Shown piece by piece: positions 1 to 6,431 of a stretch of 9,447 nucleotides of DNA. The notes under the pieces are model-generated. The model was not told the DNA's origin. It was given only the letters and a program-made list of their open reading frames with translations, and made no database searches. The stretch spans positions 1-9,447 of the forward strand of contig JACCUU010000209.1 of assembly GCA_013811645.1 (NCBI GenBank). Reading direction: 5' to 3'. Position 1 is the first letter of the stretch, and every line of letters begins with the position of its first letter. Source of the DNA: Actinomycetota bacterium. Its GTDB lineage: Bacteria; Actinomycetota; Thermoleophilia; Gaiellales; Gaiellaceae. Position numbers and translations under genes: made by a program.

Positions 1-448
1 GCTCCTCCACGCGGAAGAGCGACGTGAGCTGCTCGTAGTTCATCCCCGCCCACAGGCCGACGAAGGACGCCATGACGAGCTCGGAGTCGTCCGGCGAGCC
101 GAAAAGCAGGTCGGCGATCGTTCCCGAAAGGATGAGGCCGGCCACCATGCCCGCCGTGGCCATGGCCATCGTGAACCAGAAGGACGTGCGGAGCACGAGG
201 CGCCGGTGCTCGGGCGCGGGCGAATCGAAGTAGAAGCGGAAGAACGCGGCGTGGATTCCCATCCGCAGGACGATCCCGATGACGGTCGAGAGCGCGATGA
301 GCGTCTCGACCTTCCCGTAGTCGGACGGGGAGAGGTAGCGCGTGTAGAGGGGCAGCAGGAGGACGGCGAGGATCCGCGAGACGAGGCCGCCGAGGCCGTA
401 GATCGCCGAGTGCTTGCCGAGCCGCCTGAGCTCTGCGCCTAGAGCCAT
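1..448 (-). CDS. Wzx/MATE-like polysaccharide flippase, N-terminal part (runs off left edge)
   Basis: This is the first 149 residues of an oligosaccharide flippase-type membrane protein; the rest lies beyond base 1. The family moves lipid-linked glycan units across the cytoplasmic membrane. The N-terminus fits it well: a short amphipathic start (GAELRRLGKHSAIYGLGG), a first helix with the typical SRILAVLLLPLYTRYLSPSDYG segment split around residues 24-45, a second helix near 47-64, the stretch GIHAAFFRFYFD around 64-75, and a third helix near 88-110. The ATG at 448-446 directly follows the glycosyltransferase TAG at 451-449 with no spacer and no clear Shine-Dalgarno sequence, so translation is probably coupled. 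As the last visible gene of the glycan operon it would export the product. Wzx and MATE-like O-antigen/teichoic transporters cannot be separated from this fragment. Confidence 0.85.
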   Translation of the reverse strand, partial: MALGAELRRLGKHSAIYGLGGLVSRILAVLLLPLYTRYLSPSDYGKVETLIALSTVIGIVLRMGIHAAFFRFYFDSPAPEHRRLVLRTSFWFTMAMATAGMVAGLILSGTIADLLFGSPDDSELVMASFVGLWAGMNYEQLTSLFRVEE

Positions 449-1390
449 CTACAGGCGAGAGTAGAGCGCGAGCAGGCGGTCGGCGACGCGCTCGAGGTCG
501 TGAACCTGCTCGACGTACGCGCGTGAGGCCTCTCCGATACGGCGGCGCTCTGCTGCGTCGGCGACCAGAGGTTCGAGACGGTGACGGAGGTTTTCCCCGG
601 TCGCGTTCACGATCGGAACGCGGGTCTTGAACGCTTCCTCGCTGCGCGCAACCGCCTCCTCGTGCAGGAACGTCACGACCGGCTTCCCGAGCGCCATGCA
701 CTCGATGGCGAAGAGGCCGTACCAGCCCGCGTTCAGCTGGTCGACGACGATGTCGGCCTCGCGGTAGCGCTGGAACGCCTCGTCGTGGTGGAGCCCTTCG
801 ACGAGGACGAGGTCGGCGTCGAGCCCCTCGCAGGCCGCGAGCACGTGCTCGGTTCCCTTGCGACGCCGGGAGGAGGGCGCATGCAGGATGACCGGTCGCG
901 TGCGATTGGTGGCCGGGAACGCGGGCTCGATCGCTGCGACGTCGATCCCCGGTGGGATCACCTCGGCTTCGGGCACCCAGCGGATCGCATCGTGCGAGCC
1001 GACGAGCTGTGCGCCCGCCTTCCTGCCGAAGGCGAGGTCGGCCGGACTCTTGCCACGGATGTCGGACCCGAGGTAGTGCATGACCGACTTCTTCCGGAGC
1101 GCACGCAGGATCGGGAACTGCACCGACTGCGGGACGAGCGTGAGGCCGAAGTAGAAGTGGAAGACGTCGGTGGTCGGGAGGAGGTCGAGGAGCGCGCGCC
1201 ACTGGGTGAACTGCCTGTGAGCGAAGCCGCCGCCCCGTTCGAGCGACCGATCGGCCTCCGGGTGGAGCTGGTACCGGTTGAACACCACCAGTCGGGCGTC
1301 GACGCCGCGAGCTCGAAGGGCCCGGACGTTCGCCCACGGAACTCCCGCGGTGTTGACGGGGCAGTGGACGACACGGAGGGCGCTAGCCAA
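449..1390 (-). CDS. GT-B fold glycosyltransferase (GT4-like)
   Basis: A 313-residue protein with the layout of a GT4-type retaining glycosyltransferase, which moves a sugar from a nucleotide donor to a lipid-linked or glycan acceptor at the inner face of the membrane. The N-terminal Rossmann half starts LRVVHCPVNTAGVPWANVRA (residues 5-24). The C-terminal half opens with VILHAPSSRRRKGTEHV (167-183) and carries the donor-binding segment GLFAIECMALGKPVV (225-239), where E230 sits at the second Glu of the usual EX7E motif; the first Glu is not conserved (NAGWYG). The frame stays open upstream to 1759, but that extension is Ser/Arg-rich out-of-frame reading of the deacetylase gene. The TTG at 1390-1388, eight bases inside the upstream gene, is the only good start codon before the conserved strand. 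No strong Shine-Dalgarno is visible, so coupling is likely. Donor and acceptor are unknown. Confidence 0.87.
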   Translation of the reverse strand: MASALRVVHCPVNTAGVPWANVRALRARGVDARLVVFNRYQLHPEADRSLERGGGFAHRQFTQWRALLDLLPTTDVFHFYFGLTLVPQSVQFPILRALRKKSVMHYLGSDIRGKSPADLAFGRKAGAQLVGSHDAIRWVPEAEVIPPGIDVAAIEPAFPATNRTRPVILHAPSSRRRKGTEHVLAACEGLDADLVLVEGLHHDEAFQRYREADIVVDQLNAGWYGLFAIECMALGKPVVTFLHEEAVARSEEAFKTRVPIVNATGENLRHRLEPLVADAAERRRIGEASRAYVEQVHDLERVADRLLALYSRL

Positions 1391-2024
1391 GGTCGATGTC
1401 GTCTTCGGCGAGCTGGGCGAGCCGGCGTTTCTTGTCCGCTTCGAGCATCGCTCGCATCGTCTGTCCCATCGTCTCGCCCGGATAGACCCAGATCGCCGGA
1501 TGGACGAGGATCTGGAGCCACGGGAACGCGCCGGCAAGAAGCTCCTCGTGAGGGCAGCCCGACCGCCAGCGCTGGTTCGAGTCGGAACGGTAGGTCGGTG
1601 GCGAGAAATAGCGCTTCCCGTAAGCGTTCGCGGCGTCGGGAATCTCGTCCGACGTGTACTCGGGCTGCGGGTTGTGCCAGGAGACGACCGGGTCGAAGCG
1701 CTCGTCGAGCTCGACGTTCGGGTGTACGGCATGGAGGCCGACGTCATGCCCGAGCTCACGGAGGCGGGCGATGGCCGCTACGCCTTCGGGCGACGCGAGG
1801 TTGTAGAAGACGGACTCGGTCATGAGCAGGTACGTGGCCCGCACCCCGAGCTCGGCTTCGAGCTCTGCCATCGTGACCGCCGCCTCGAGCGAGAGGTCGA
1901 TGTCGTGGCGAAGGAAGAGGTCTCCTTGCTCCGGCCCGGCGCCGAACTGCGCGAAGCGGTAGCCGCCGGCCTGCGCAGCTTCGAGGATCTCGCGGTAGTG
2001 CCCCAGGTCGAACGCGCAGCTCAT
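1383..2024 (-). CDS. Polysaccharide deacetylase-like (NodB-related) protein
   Basis: A 213-residue protein resembling the small deacetylase-like proteins found in capsule and LPS clusters. NodB-fold enzymes remove acetyl groups from N- or O-acetylated sugars with an Asp-His-His metal site. Visible signatures are FLRHDIDLSLEAA (37-49, D41/D43), LGVRATYLLMT (59-69), RELGHDVGLHAVHPN (89-103, H93, H98, H101), VSWHNPQPE (114-122), YRSDSNQRW (145-153) and LQILVHPAIW (170-179, H175). RHDID replaces the classical TFDDG, so catalysis is plausible but not shown. There is no signal peptide, so it would act in the cytoplasm. The start is ATG 2024, which gives an ATGA overlap with the upstream methyltransferase; the longer reading begins with a TTG at 2042 and is less likely. 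Its end overlaps the glycosyltransferase start by eight bases. Confidence 0.8.
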   Translation of the reverse strand: MSCAFDLGHYREILEAAQAGGYRFAQFGAGPEQGDLFLRHDIDLSLEAAVTMAELEAELGVRATYLLMTESVFYNLASPEGVAAIARLRELGHDVGLHAVHPNVELDERFDPVVSWHNPQPEYTSDEIPDAANAYGKRYFSPPTYRSDSNQRWRSGCPHEELLAGAFPWLQILVHPAIWVYPGETMGQTMRAMLEADKKRRLAQLAEDDIDLG

Positions 2025-2644
2025 CGACGGGCGAGAACCCAATGAAAGTCAACATCACCCTCAGGCTCGCGCATCGGCGTGAGCTCGTCGCGCAGCAGCT
2101 CGAACCCGGCGCTGGACAGCATTCGGCGGGTGGTATCAGGCGGAAAGCTGGAGAAGAACATCGTCGTCCCGAGCCACTCTCCCGTCCACGATTCGGTATC
2201 GCTCGTGCCGAACGCAGCGAGGAGGAGGCCGCCTGGTACGAGCCACGAGTAAATGCTCTCGAGGAGGCCGGCGAGCAGATCGCGTGGAACGTGATTGAGG
2301 GAGTAGAACGCGGCGACCGCGTCGAACTGGGCGGGCTCGAGCTCGAGCGCCGTGAAGTCGGCCCGGATGAAGTCGGCTTCGAGGACGTTCGCGCGGGCGC
2401 GTGAGATCTGCTCCTCGGAGATGTCGACGCCGGTGACGCGAAAGCGCTCCGCGAGAAGGAACGTGTCCGGCACTCCCGCACCACAGCCGAGCTCGAGGAT
2501 CCGAGCGCCGTCCGCCAGCCGGGAGGTCAGCGCTCCGCTCCATTCGCGCCGAGGATCGTCCACGATCTGATCCCTCCATTCGAGGAAGCGGTCACTGATG
2601 GCGTCATAGCCGCGCTCGACGACCTGCGTTCTTGGATCGGTCAC
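2021..2644 (-). CDS. Class I SAM-dependent methyltransferase
   Basis: A 207-residue single-domain methyltransferase of the Methyltransf_11/25 type. It would transfer a methyl group from S-adenosylmethionine, here probably to a sugar or sugar-linked group because every neighbour is a glycan gene. The SAM-binding motif I is ILELGCGAGVP (49-59); the acidic loop after strand 2 is VTGVDIS (70-76, D74); motif II is FDAVAAFYSLNHVP (107-120); and the usual LVPGGLLLAAFG (135-146) follows. The C-terminus FHWVLARR is typical of the family. The start is a GTG at 2644-2642 that overlaps the TGA of the ATP-grasp gene as GTGA. A Shine-Dalgarno sequence GAGGTG lies five bases upstream. The protein is soluble and lacks a signal peptide. 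Substrate and methylated position cannot be told from sequence. Confidence 0.88.
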   Translation of the reverse strand: MTDPRTQVVERGYDAISDRFLEWRDQIVDDPRREWSGALTSRLADGARILELGCGAGVPDTFLLAERFRVTGVDISEEQISRARANVLEADFIRADFTALELEPAQFDAVAAFYSLNHVPRDLLAGLLESIYSWLVPGGLLLAAFGTSDTESWTGEWLGTTMFFSSFPPDTTRRMLSSAGFELLRDELTPMREPEGDVDFHWVLARR

Positions 2645-3852
2645 GTCGTCACCTCGACGGCCAGCAGCTCGGCTGCCCGGTCGGCGCGGCGCACCGCCTC
2701 GTCCGGGGTTTCCCCGACCGCAATCACGTAGCCGCGCCGGTCGCCGTCTCGGCGTACGGGCCGGATCGTCTCACCGACTTCGAGATACGTGTCCGCCTGC
2801 ACGACACCCTCGGCCTTGCGGACCGGGTCGAGGCTTCCGATCGACACGACCGTCCCGGTCGAGAGCGGGCCAGGGTCGGCGGTGAAGAAACGGATGGCGA
2901 GCGGCTGGGAGAACCGCGGCAGCGCGAGCTCATCCACGACCTCCTCGCCGAGCGCCTGGCGAAGCGCGATCTCGACGAGGTCGACACCGACCGCATGGCG
3001 AACGAGGTCGGCCATCTGGCCGCCCGGGATGCGCGCCGCGACCTCGACGACGGCGACGTCACCGTCCGGCGATGCGATGAGCTGTGGGAAAGCGATGCCG
3101 TCCCGGAGCCCGAGCGCGTGCACTGAATCGACCGCGATGTGCTCGGCTCGTTCGAGCTGGTCGGCGGGAATCGACGGGGGATAGACGTGCATCCAGCCGA
3201 CTCCGAAGCCGATCCCCGGCGGCCGGAGCCGGTCGGACAGCGTCAACAGCGTCGCCTCGCCTTTGCGTGCGATGACGATGCCGTTCATTTCGACGCCGTC
3301 CACGAATGCCTCCACCAGCGCCTCGTGCGTCGGCGACTCGGTAAGTGCTTCTTCGAGGTCTCGTTCGAGATCCTCGACGCTTTCCACGCGGAACACCGCA
3401 CGCTGGCCACCGGAGTCGACCGGCTTGAGAACAGCCGGTAGCCCGGAAGCCGCGAGTGCCTGCAGAGCGTCCTCGGCTGAGCGAATAGCGGCGAACGGCG
3501 GCTGCGGAACCCTCGCGTCAGCGAGCGCGGCCCGCATCGCCAGCTTGTGCGTCATCCGATGGGCGGTATCGATCCCGATCCCCGGGAGCCCCAGCTCGTC
3601 CGCCACCGCGGCCACGACCGGGACGGCGCGGTCGGCTGAGACGGTCAGAACTCCGTCGACGCGATGCCGACGGCCAACTTCGATGACTGCGGGAACGTCG
3701 GTGAAGTCGACGACCTCGGCTACGTCGGCCGAGGCGAGACCTGGCGCCCCCGCGTTGCGATCGACCGCTACGACGCGAAGGTCGCGCGCGCGCGCATGCT
3801 CGATCGCGCGGCGCTGGTGGCGGCCCGCGCCGACGAAGAGGACGGTCTTCAC
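2641..3852 (-). CDS. ATP-grasp domain carboxylate-amine ligase-like protein
   Basis: A 403-residue ATP-grasp protein. The family activates a carboxylate as acyl-phosphate with ATP and joins it to an amine or thiol. Domains in order: an N-terminal Rossmann-like preATP-grasp domain beginning VLFVGAGRHQRRAIEHAR (4-21); the lead-in HRMTHKLAMRAAL (98-110); the ATP-binding strand and loop LPAVLKPVDSGGQRAV (138-153, K143 and glycine loop 147-149); LVEAFVDGVEMNGIVI (179-194, E181/E188); the metal-binding strand VVEVAARIPGG (268-278, E270 and R274); and a C-terminal cap through about 403. The closest general types are PurK/PurT and BacD/carbamoyl-phosphate-synthase-like ligases, and such genes recur in surface-glycan clusters. 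The start is a GTG at 3852-3850, with only 19 bases to the upstream inhibitor gene. Inference: it may attach an amino or organic acid to an amino sugar. The real substrate is unknown. Confidence 0.83.
   Translation of the reverse strand: MKTVLFVGAGRHQRRAIEHARARDLRVVAVDRNAGAPGLASADVAEVVDFTDVPAVIEVGRRHRVDGVLTVSADRAVPVVAAVADELGLPGIGIDTAHRMTHKLAMRAALADARVPQPPFAAIRSAEDALQALAASGLPAVLKPVDSGGQRAVFRVESVEDLERDLEEALTESPTHEALVEAFVDGVEMNGIVIARKGEATLLTLSDRLRPPGIGFGVGWMHVYPPSIPADQLERAEHIAVDSVHALGLRDGIAFPQLIASPDGDVAVVEVAARIPGGQMADLVRHAVGVDLVEIALRQALGEEVVDELALPRFSQPLAIRFFTADPGPLSTGTVVSIGSLDPVRKAEGVVQADTYLEVGETIRPVRRDGDRRGYVIAVGETPDEAVRRADRAAELLAVEVTT
2650..2655 (-). promoter_or_regulatory. Ribosome binding site deciding the methyltransferase GTG start
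   Basis: On the minus strand this reads GAGGTG, a perfect six-base match to the anti-Shine-Dalgarno complement (AGGAGGTGATC). It lies five bases before the GTG at 2644 and inside the end of the ATP-grasp gene. It is the best ribosome binding site in the left operon and supports the GTGA overlap start. Confidence 0.65.
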
Positions 3853-3871
3853 GGCCGCCGATGCTACTTCG

Positions 3872-4261
3872 CTAGAACGGCGGCAGGAGCCAGGGAGAGA
3901 AGCGACTCCAGCGGTCGATATGGCAGCCGTTCGTCAAGGTGAAGGTCGCCCACACTCGCCTTCCGGCGACGACGCCGATGATCCGCGTGGTATCTGGGCC
4001 ACCGTAGATCTCGGTGCAGATCGCCGACCGCGGAACGGGTGCGAAGAGCTTCCGTCCGCCGACGACGAGCTTCCTGCAGGCGACTCCTGGTCGCGCCACC
4101 GTTCCACCTGCGGGCTCACAGCGCAAGGTCCAGGTCTTGCTCTCGCTCTCGTTCGCCCCGTTCGACCAGTACGTGACCTTCAACGCCGTGACCGACGACG
4201 TCGAGGCTGCGCCGCTCGCGGCGAGAAACAGCGCAACCACACCTAGTCCGACCATGCGCAT
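3872..4261 (-). CDS. Secreted SSI-like (Streptomyces subtilisin inhibitor family) protease inhibitor
   Basis: A small exported protein of 129 residues that fits the SSI family of serine-protease inhibitors, compact proteins of about 110 mature residues held by two disulfides. A signal peptide (MRMVGLGVVALFLAASGAA, cleavage near residue 18-19) precedes family hallmarks: WTLRCEPAGGT (44-54), a second Cys in GVACRKL (C62), LFAPVPRSAICTEIYGGP (72-89), and TLTNGCHIDRW (108-118, C113). The four cysteines C48, C62, C82 and C113 match the expected C-C pairs. By alignment with the SSI site CPM-VYDP, the reactive bond falls in CTE-IYGGP, giving P1 Glu84 and P1' Ile85. The ATG at 4261 gives the best signal peptide; an in-frame TTG at 4282 or the ATG at 4255 are alternatives. 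It appears to head the minus-strand operon, 19 bases before the ATP-grasp gene. The target protease is unknown. Confidence 0.8.
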   Translation of the reverse strand: MRMVGLGVVALFLAASGAASTSSVTALKVTYWSNGANESESKTWTLRCEPAGGTVARPGVACRKLVVGGRKLFAPVPRSAICTEIYGGPDTTRIIGVVAGRRVWATFTLTNGCHIDRWSRFSPWLLPPF

Positions 4262-4289
4262 CCACCCAAGGTACCGCGCCAAGTCGCAC

Positions 4290-4295
4290 TAGACT
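4290..4295 (+). promoter_or_regulatory. Candidate -10 element (TAGACT) for a leaderless SDR transcript
   Basis: TAGACT fits the actinobacterial -10 pattern TANNNT. It ends six bases before the GTG start at 4302, so transcription would begin at or next to the start codon. No Shine-Dalgarno is visible upstream of that GTG, which agrees with a leaderless mRNA. No convincing -35 hexamer was found. The 40-base divergent spacer (4262-4301) must also hold the minus-strand promoter; the reverse strand reads AGTCTAGT over the same bases, a weak -10 candidate. Confidence 0.45.
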
Positions 4296-4301
4296 CGCCG
4301 C

Positions 4302-5276
4302 GTGTCCCTGACCGGCAAACGGATCGTCATCACGGGCGGAGCGGGCTTCATCGGCACCACCCTCGCGCGCCGCTTGGCGGACGAGAACGAGATCGTCGCC
4401 GTCGACAACCTCCACCGCGACTCGCTCGGCGGGACGAGCCTGGCGGAGCACCCGAACTTCCACTTCGTGCAAGGGGACGTGCTCGACTCCGAGCGCCTTC
4501 GAGAGCTCTTTGCCGGCGCGACCCACGTCGTCCACTGCGCTGGGATCGCGGGGGTCGACACCGTCCTCGAGAGCCCGGTCCGGACGATGCGCGTCAACGT
4601 GATCGGCACCTACAACGTCCTCGAGGCCGCTCTGGAGGCGAAGGACACACTCGAGCGGCTGGTGGACTTCTCGACGAGCGAGGTGTTCGGCCAACATGCG
4701 TTCAACGTCCAGGAGGCCCACGTCACGACGATCGGCTCCGTGGGCGAGGCGCGCTGGACCTACGCCGTCTCGAAGCTCGCAGGCGAGCACATGGCACACG
4801 CCTACCACGCCGAGTTCGGGCTTCCCACGACCTCGGTGCGCCCCTTCAACGTGTTCGGGCCGGGGCAGATCGGCGGCGGCGCGATTCGCGCCTTCATCGA
4901 GGCGGCGCTCGCGGGAAACGACCTCACGATTCACGGGGACGGGTCGCAGATTCGAGCCTGGTGCTACGTGGACGACATGGTCGAGGGGGCGCTGCTCGCG
5001 CTCGAGCATCCGAGCGCCGTGGGCGAGAGCTTCAACATCGGTAACGCGCGCTCCACCGTCACCATCCACGACCTTGCCCAGCGCATCAAGCGTCTCACGC
5101 GCTCGCAGGGGGAGATCACGTTCCAGCCCCTCCATTACATGGACGTGGAGCTTCGGATTCCGAACATCGACAAGGCTCGGACGTTGCTCGGCTTCGAGGC
5201 CAAGGTCGACCTCGACGAAGGGTTGGAGCGGACGATCGCCTGGTACCGGGAGAAGCTCGGAGCTGCGACCGCGTGA
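4302..5276 (+). CDS. NAD-dependent sugar-nucleotide epimerase/dehydratase (extended SDR)
   Basis: A 324-residue extended short-chain dehydrogenase/reductase acting on a nucleotide sugar through a transient 4-keto intermediate. The NAD-binding Rossmann motif is TGGAGFIG (11-18), followed by D35 at the end of strand 2 (VAVDN), GDVLD (58-62), and HVVHCAGIAG (75-84). The active site has FSTSEVFG (123-130) and YAVSK (154-158; catalytic Y154 and K158). A Glu at 127 next to the catalytic Thr/Ser is seen in dehydratases and UDP-glucuronate decarboxylases (TDE/TSE) rather than plain 4-epimerases, so a dehydratase- or decarboxylase-type reaction is favoured. The substrate-domain part includes RPFNVFGPGQ (180-189) and GDGSQIRAWCYVDD (212-225). 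The GTG start at 4302 is probably leaderless. Its stop overlaps the aminotransferase start as GTGA, pointing to amino-sugar synthesis. The exact substrate is undetermined. Confidence 0.88.
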   Translation: MSLTGKRIVITGGAGFIGTTLARRLADENEIVAVDNLHRDSLGGTSLAEHPNFHFVQGDVLDSERLRELFAGATHVVHCAGIAGVDTVLESPVRTMRVNVIGTYNVLEAALEAKDTLERLVDFSTSEVFGQHAFNVQEAHVTTIGSVGEARWTYAVSKLAGEHMAHAYHAEFGLPTTSVRPFNVFGPGQIGGGAIRAFIEAALAGNDLTIHGDGSQIRAWCYVDDMVEGALLALEHPSAVGESFNIGNARSTVTIHDLAQRIKRLTRSQGEITFQPLHYMDVELRIPNIDKARTLLGFEAKVDLDEGLERTIAWYREKLGAATA

Positions 5277-6337
5277 GTGACTCCATCAGGCTGGCGCGGC
5301 CCGACGTCGGGCCCGCAGAGCTGGCTGCGGTGGCGGAAGTGATCGAGAGCGGCCAGCTGACGATGGGCGCGAAGGTGGCCGAGTTCGAGGACGCGCTCGC
5401 GGAGGCCGTCGGCACCGCGCACGCGGCCGCCGTCTCGTCGGGCACCGCGGCGCTCCACCTCGCGCTGCTCGCGCTGGAGATCGGCCGGGGCGACGAGGTC
5501 ATCGTCCCCGCCTACACCTTTCCCGCGACGGCGAACGTCGTCGAGCTCTGCGGCGCCCGGGCGGTGCTCGTGGACGTCGATTCCGCCACGTTCCTGCTCG
5601 ATGCCGCTGCGGTCGCCGCGGCCGTGACCCCGCGCACGCGGGCGGTCATGGCAGTTCACCTGTTCGGCCGCCCGGTCGAGTGGGAGGCGTTGCAGACATC
5701 GGTGCCCCAGGAGGTCGTGCTCGTCGAGGACGCGGCCGGCGCGCTGGGAGCTCGCTACCGGGGAACGCCGTGTGGCGCGCTCGGCGTCGTCGCCTGCCTC
5801 TCCTTTCATCCGCGGAAGATCGTGACTACCGGCGAGGGTGGCGCCGTCACGACGGACGAGGCAGGACTGGACGACGCGGTCCGGCGGTTTCGCCATCATG
5901 GGTGGGCGACGCTCGGCGACATGCCGTCCCCGGGTTTCAACTACCGGATCCCCGACCTGCTCTGTGCAATCGGGATCCCCCAGCTTGCGCGGCTCGAGGA
6001 GCTGCTCGCGGCGCGGGAGCGGGTCGCAGGCTGGTACACGGAGCGGCTCGAGTCTCTGCTCCTCACGCCTGGCGCGGCTGAAGGAGACCGGCACGGGTGG
6101 CAGGCCTACGTCGTCCAACTCGACGGCCGCGACGATGCGCTGGCCGGGCTGCGCGAAGAGGGCGTCGAGGCGCAGATCGGAACGTGGGCGCTGCACCGAC
6201 TCGGTCCCTACCGCACGCAGGGTGCATTTCCCGGAGCCGACCGGGCGTTCGAGCGCGCGCTCGCACTGCCGTTCGCGACGACGACGACCGAGGATGAGGT
6301 CGATCGGGTGGTTTCGGTGCTCGCCCGCTTCCTCTGA
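5273..6337 (+). CDS. DegT/DnrJ/EryC1/StrS family PLP-dependent sugar aminotransferase
   Basis: A 354-residue pyridoxal-phosphate aminotransferase of the type that converts keto sugars on a nucleotide carrier to amino sugars, usually with glutamate as donor. Signatures: IRLARPDVG near the start, SGQLTMGAKVAEFEDALA (26-43), VSSGTAALHLAL (54-65, phosphate binding), DEVIVPAYTFPATANVV (74-90), the cofactor-ring Asp in VEDAAGALGA (151-160, D153), and the Schiff-base lysine in SFHPRKIVTTGEGGAV (177-192, K182). GFNYRIPDLLCAIGIPQL (221-238) is the conserved substrate/dimer segment. Length is slightly below the usual 360-400. The GTG start overlaps the SDR stop as GTGA, with GGAG ten bases upstream, so the two enzymes are made together and probably act in sequence. 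The regiochemistry of the amino group is not readable from the sequence. Confidence 0.92.
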   Translation: MSDSIRLARPDVGPAELAAVAEVIESGQLTMGAKVAEFEDALAEAVGTAHAAAVSSGTAALHLALLALEIGRGDEVIVPAYTFPATANVVELCGARAVLVDVDSATFLLDAAAVAAAVTPRTRAVMAVHLFGRPVEWEALQTSVPQEVVLVEDAAGALGARYRGTPCGALGVVACLSFHPRKIVTTGEGGAVTTDEAGLDDAVRRFRHHGWATLGDMPSPGFNYRIPDLLCAIGIPQLARLEELLAARERVAGWYTERLESLLLTPGAAEGDRHGWQAYVVQLDGRDDALAGLREEGVEAQIGTWALHRLGPYRTQGAFPGADRAFERALALPFATTTTEDEVDRVVSVLARFL

Positions 6338-6349
6338 GAACGGGTAGAG

Positions 6350-6365
6350 GCCGGGCATGCCCGGC
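6350..6365. terminator. Perfect 16-base GC palindrome after the aminotransferase gene
   Basis: GCCGGGCATGCCCGGC is identical to its reverse complement and begins 13 bases after the aminotransferase stop. As RNA it can form a six-pair all-GC stem with a CAUG loop. No T-run follows, so it is not a classical intrinsic terminator; a T-less hairpin terminator or 3'-end stabiliser is possible. A protein-binding site is the alternative. Confidence 0.4.
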
Positions 6366-6380
6366 TCGGTGCAACCTGGC

Positions 6381-6396
6381 TTGACATGACTTGACA
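6381..6396 (+). repeat. Two tandem TTGACA hexamers, ten bases apart
   Basis: TTGACA occurs at 6381-6386 and again at 6391-6396, separated by TGAC. Both are perfect -35 consensus hexamers. Only the second has a good -10 at the right distance; the first would pair with a weak element near 6403-6409. Confidence 0.5.
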
Positions 6397-6420
6397 AGGA
6401 CCTACTTGTGAGTAAATAAT
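6391..6420 (+). promoter_or_regulatory. Promoter of the TetR-family regulator gene
   Basis: A perfect -35 (TTGACA, 6391-6396) is followed by an AT-rich -10 region: TAAATA at 6413-6418 (16-base spacer) or AATAAT at 6415-6420 (18-base spacer). This is the most AT-rich stretch in the window. Transcription would start about 6425-6428, giving a leader of only a few bases before the ATG at 6432. No Shine-Dalgarno is visible, so the transcript is leaderless or nearly so. The -10 lies inside the operator at 6410-6426. Confidence 0.7.
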
Positions 6421-6426
6421 TACTTC
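6410..6426. promoter_or_regulatory. Predicted TetR operator, site 1 (autoregulation)
   Basis: GAGTAAATAATTACTTC contains the inverted repeat AGTAA-N4-TTACT (6411-6424). It matches the site upstream of the MFS gene at 13 of 17 positions. It covers the -10 hexamer and probable start of transcription of the regulator, so binding there should block the regulator's own promoter. Confidence 0.68.
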
Positions 6427-6431
6427 CTACG

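Noticed and set aside
1391..1759. N-terminal extension giving the glycosyltransferase a 436-residue reading
   Set aside because: The extra residues are low-complexity Ser/Arg/Thr and lie wholly within the deacetylase gene in another frame; the family fold begins just after the TTG at 1390.
2025..2042. Longer deacetylase start at 2042
   Set aside because: That codon is TTG without a Shine-Dalgarno, while ATG at 2024 gives the ATGA overlap seen at other junctions.
581..2045. Long plus-strand open frames across the left operon (581-1825 and 1278-2045)
   Set aside because: They lie opposite well-recognised minus-strand enzymes, are Arg/Glu-rich without domain motifs, and are typical antisense shadows in high-GC DNA.
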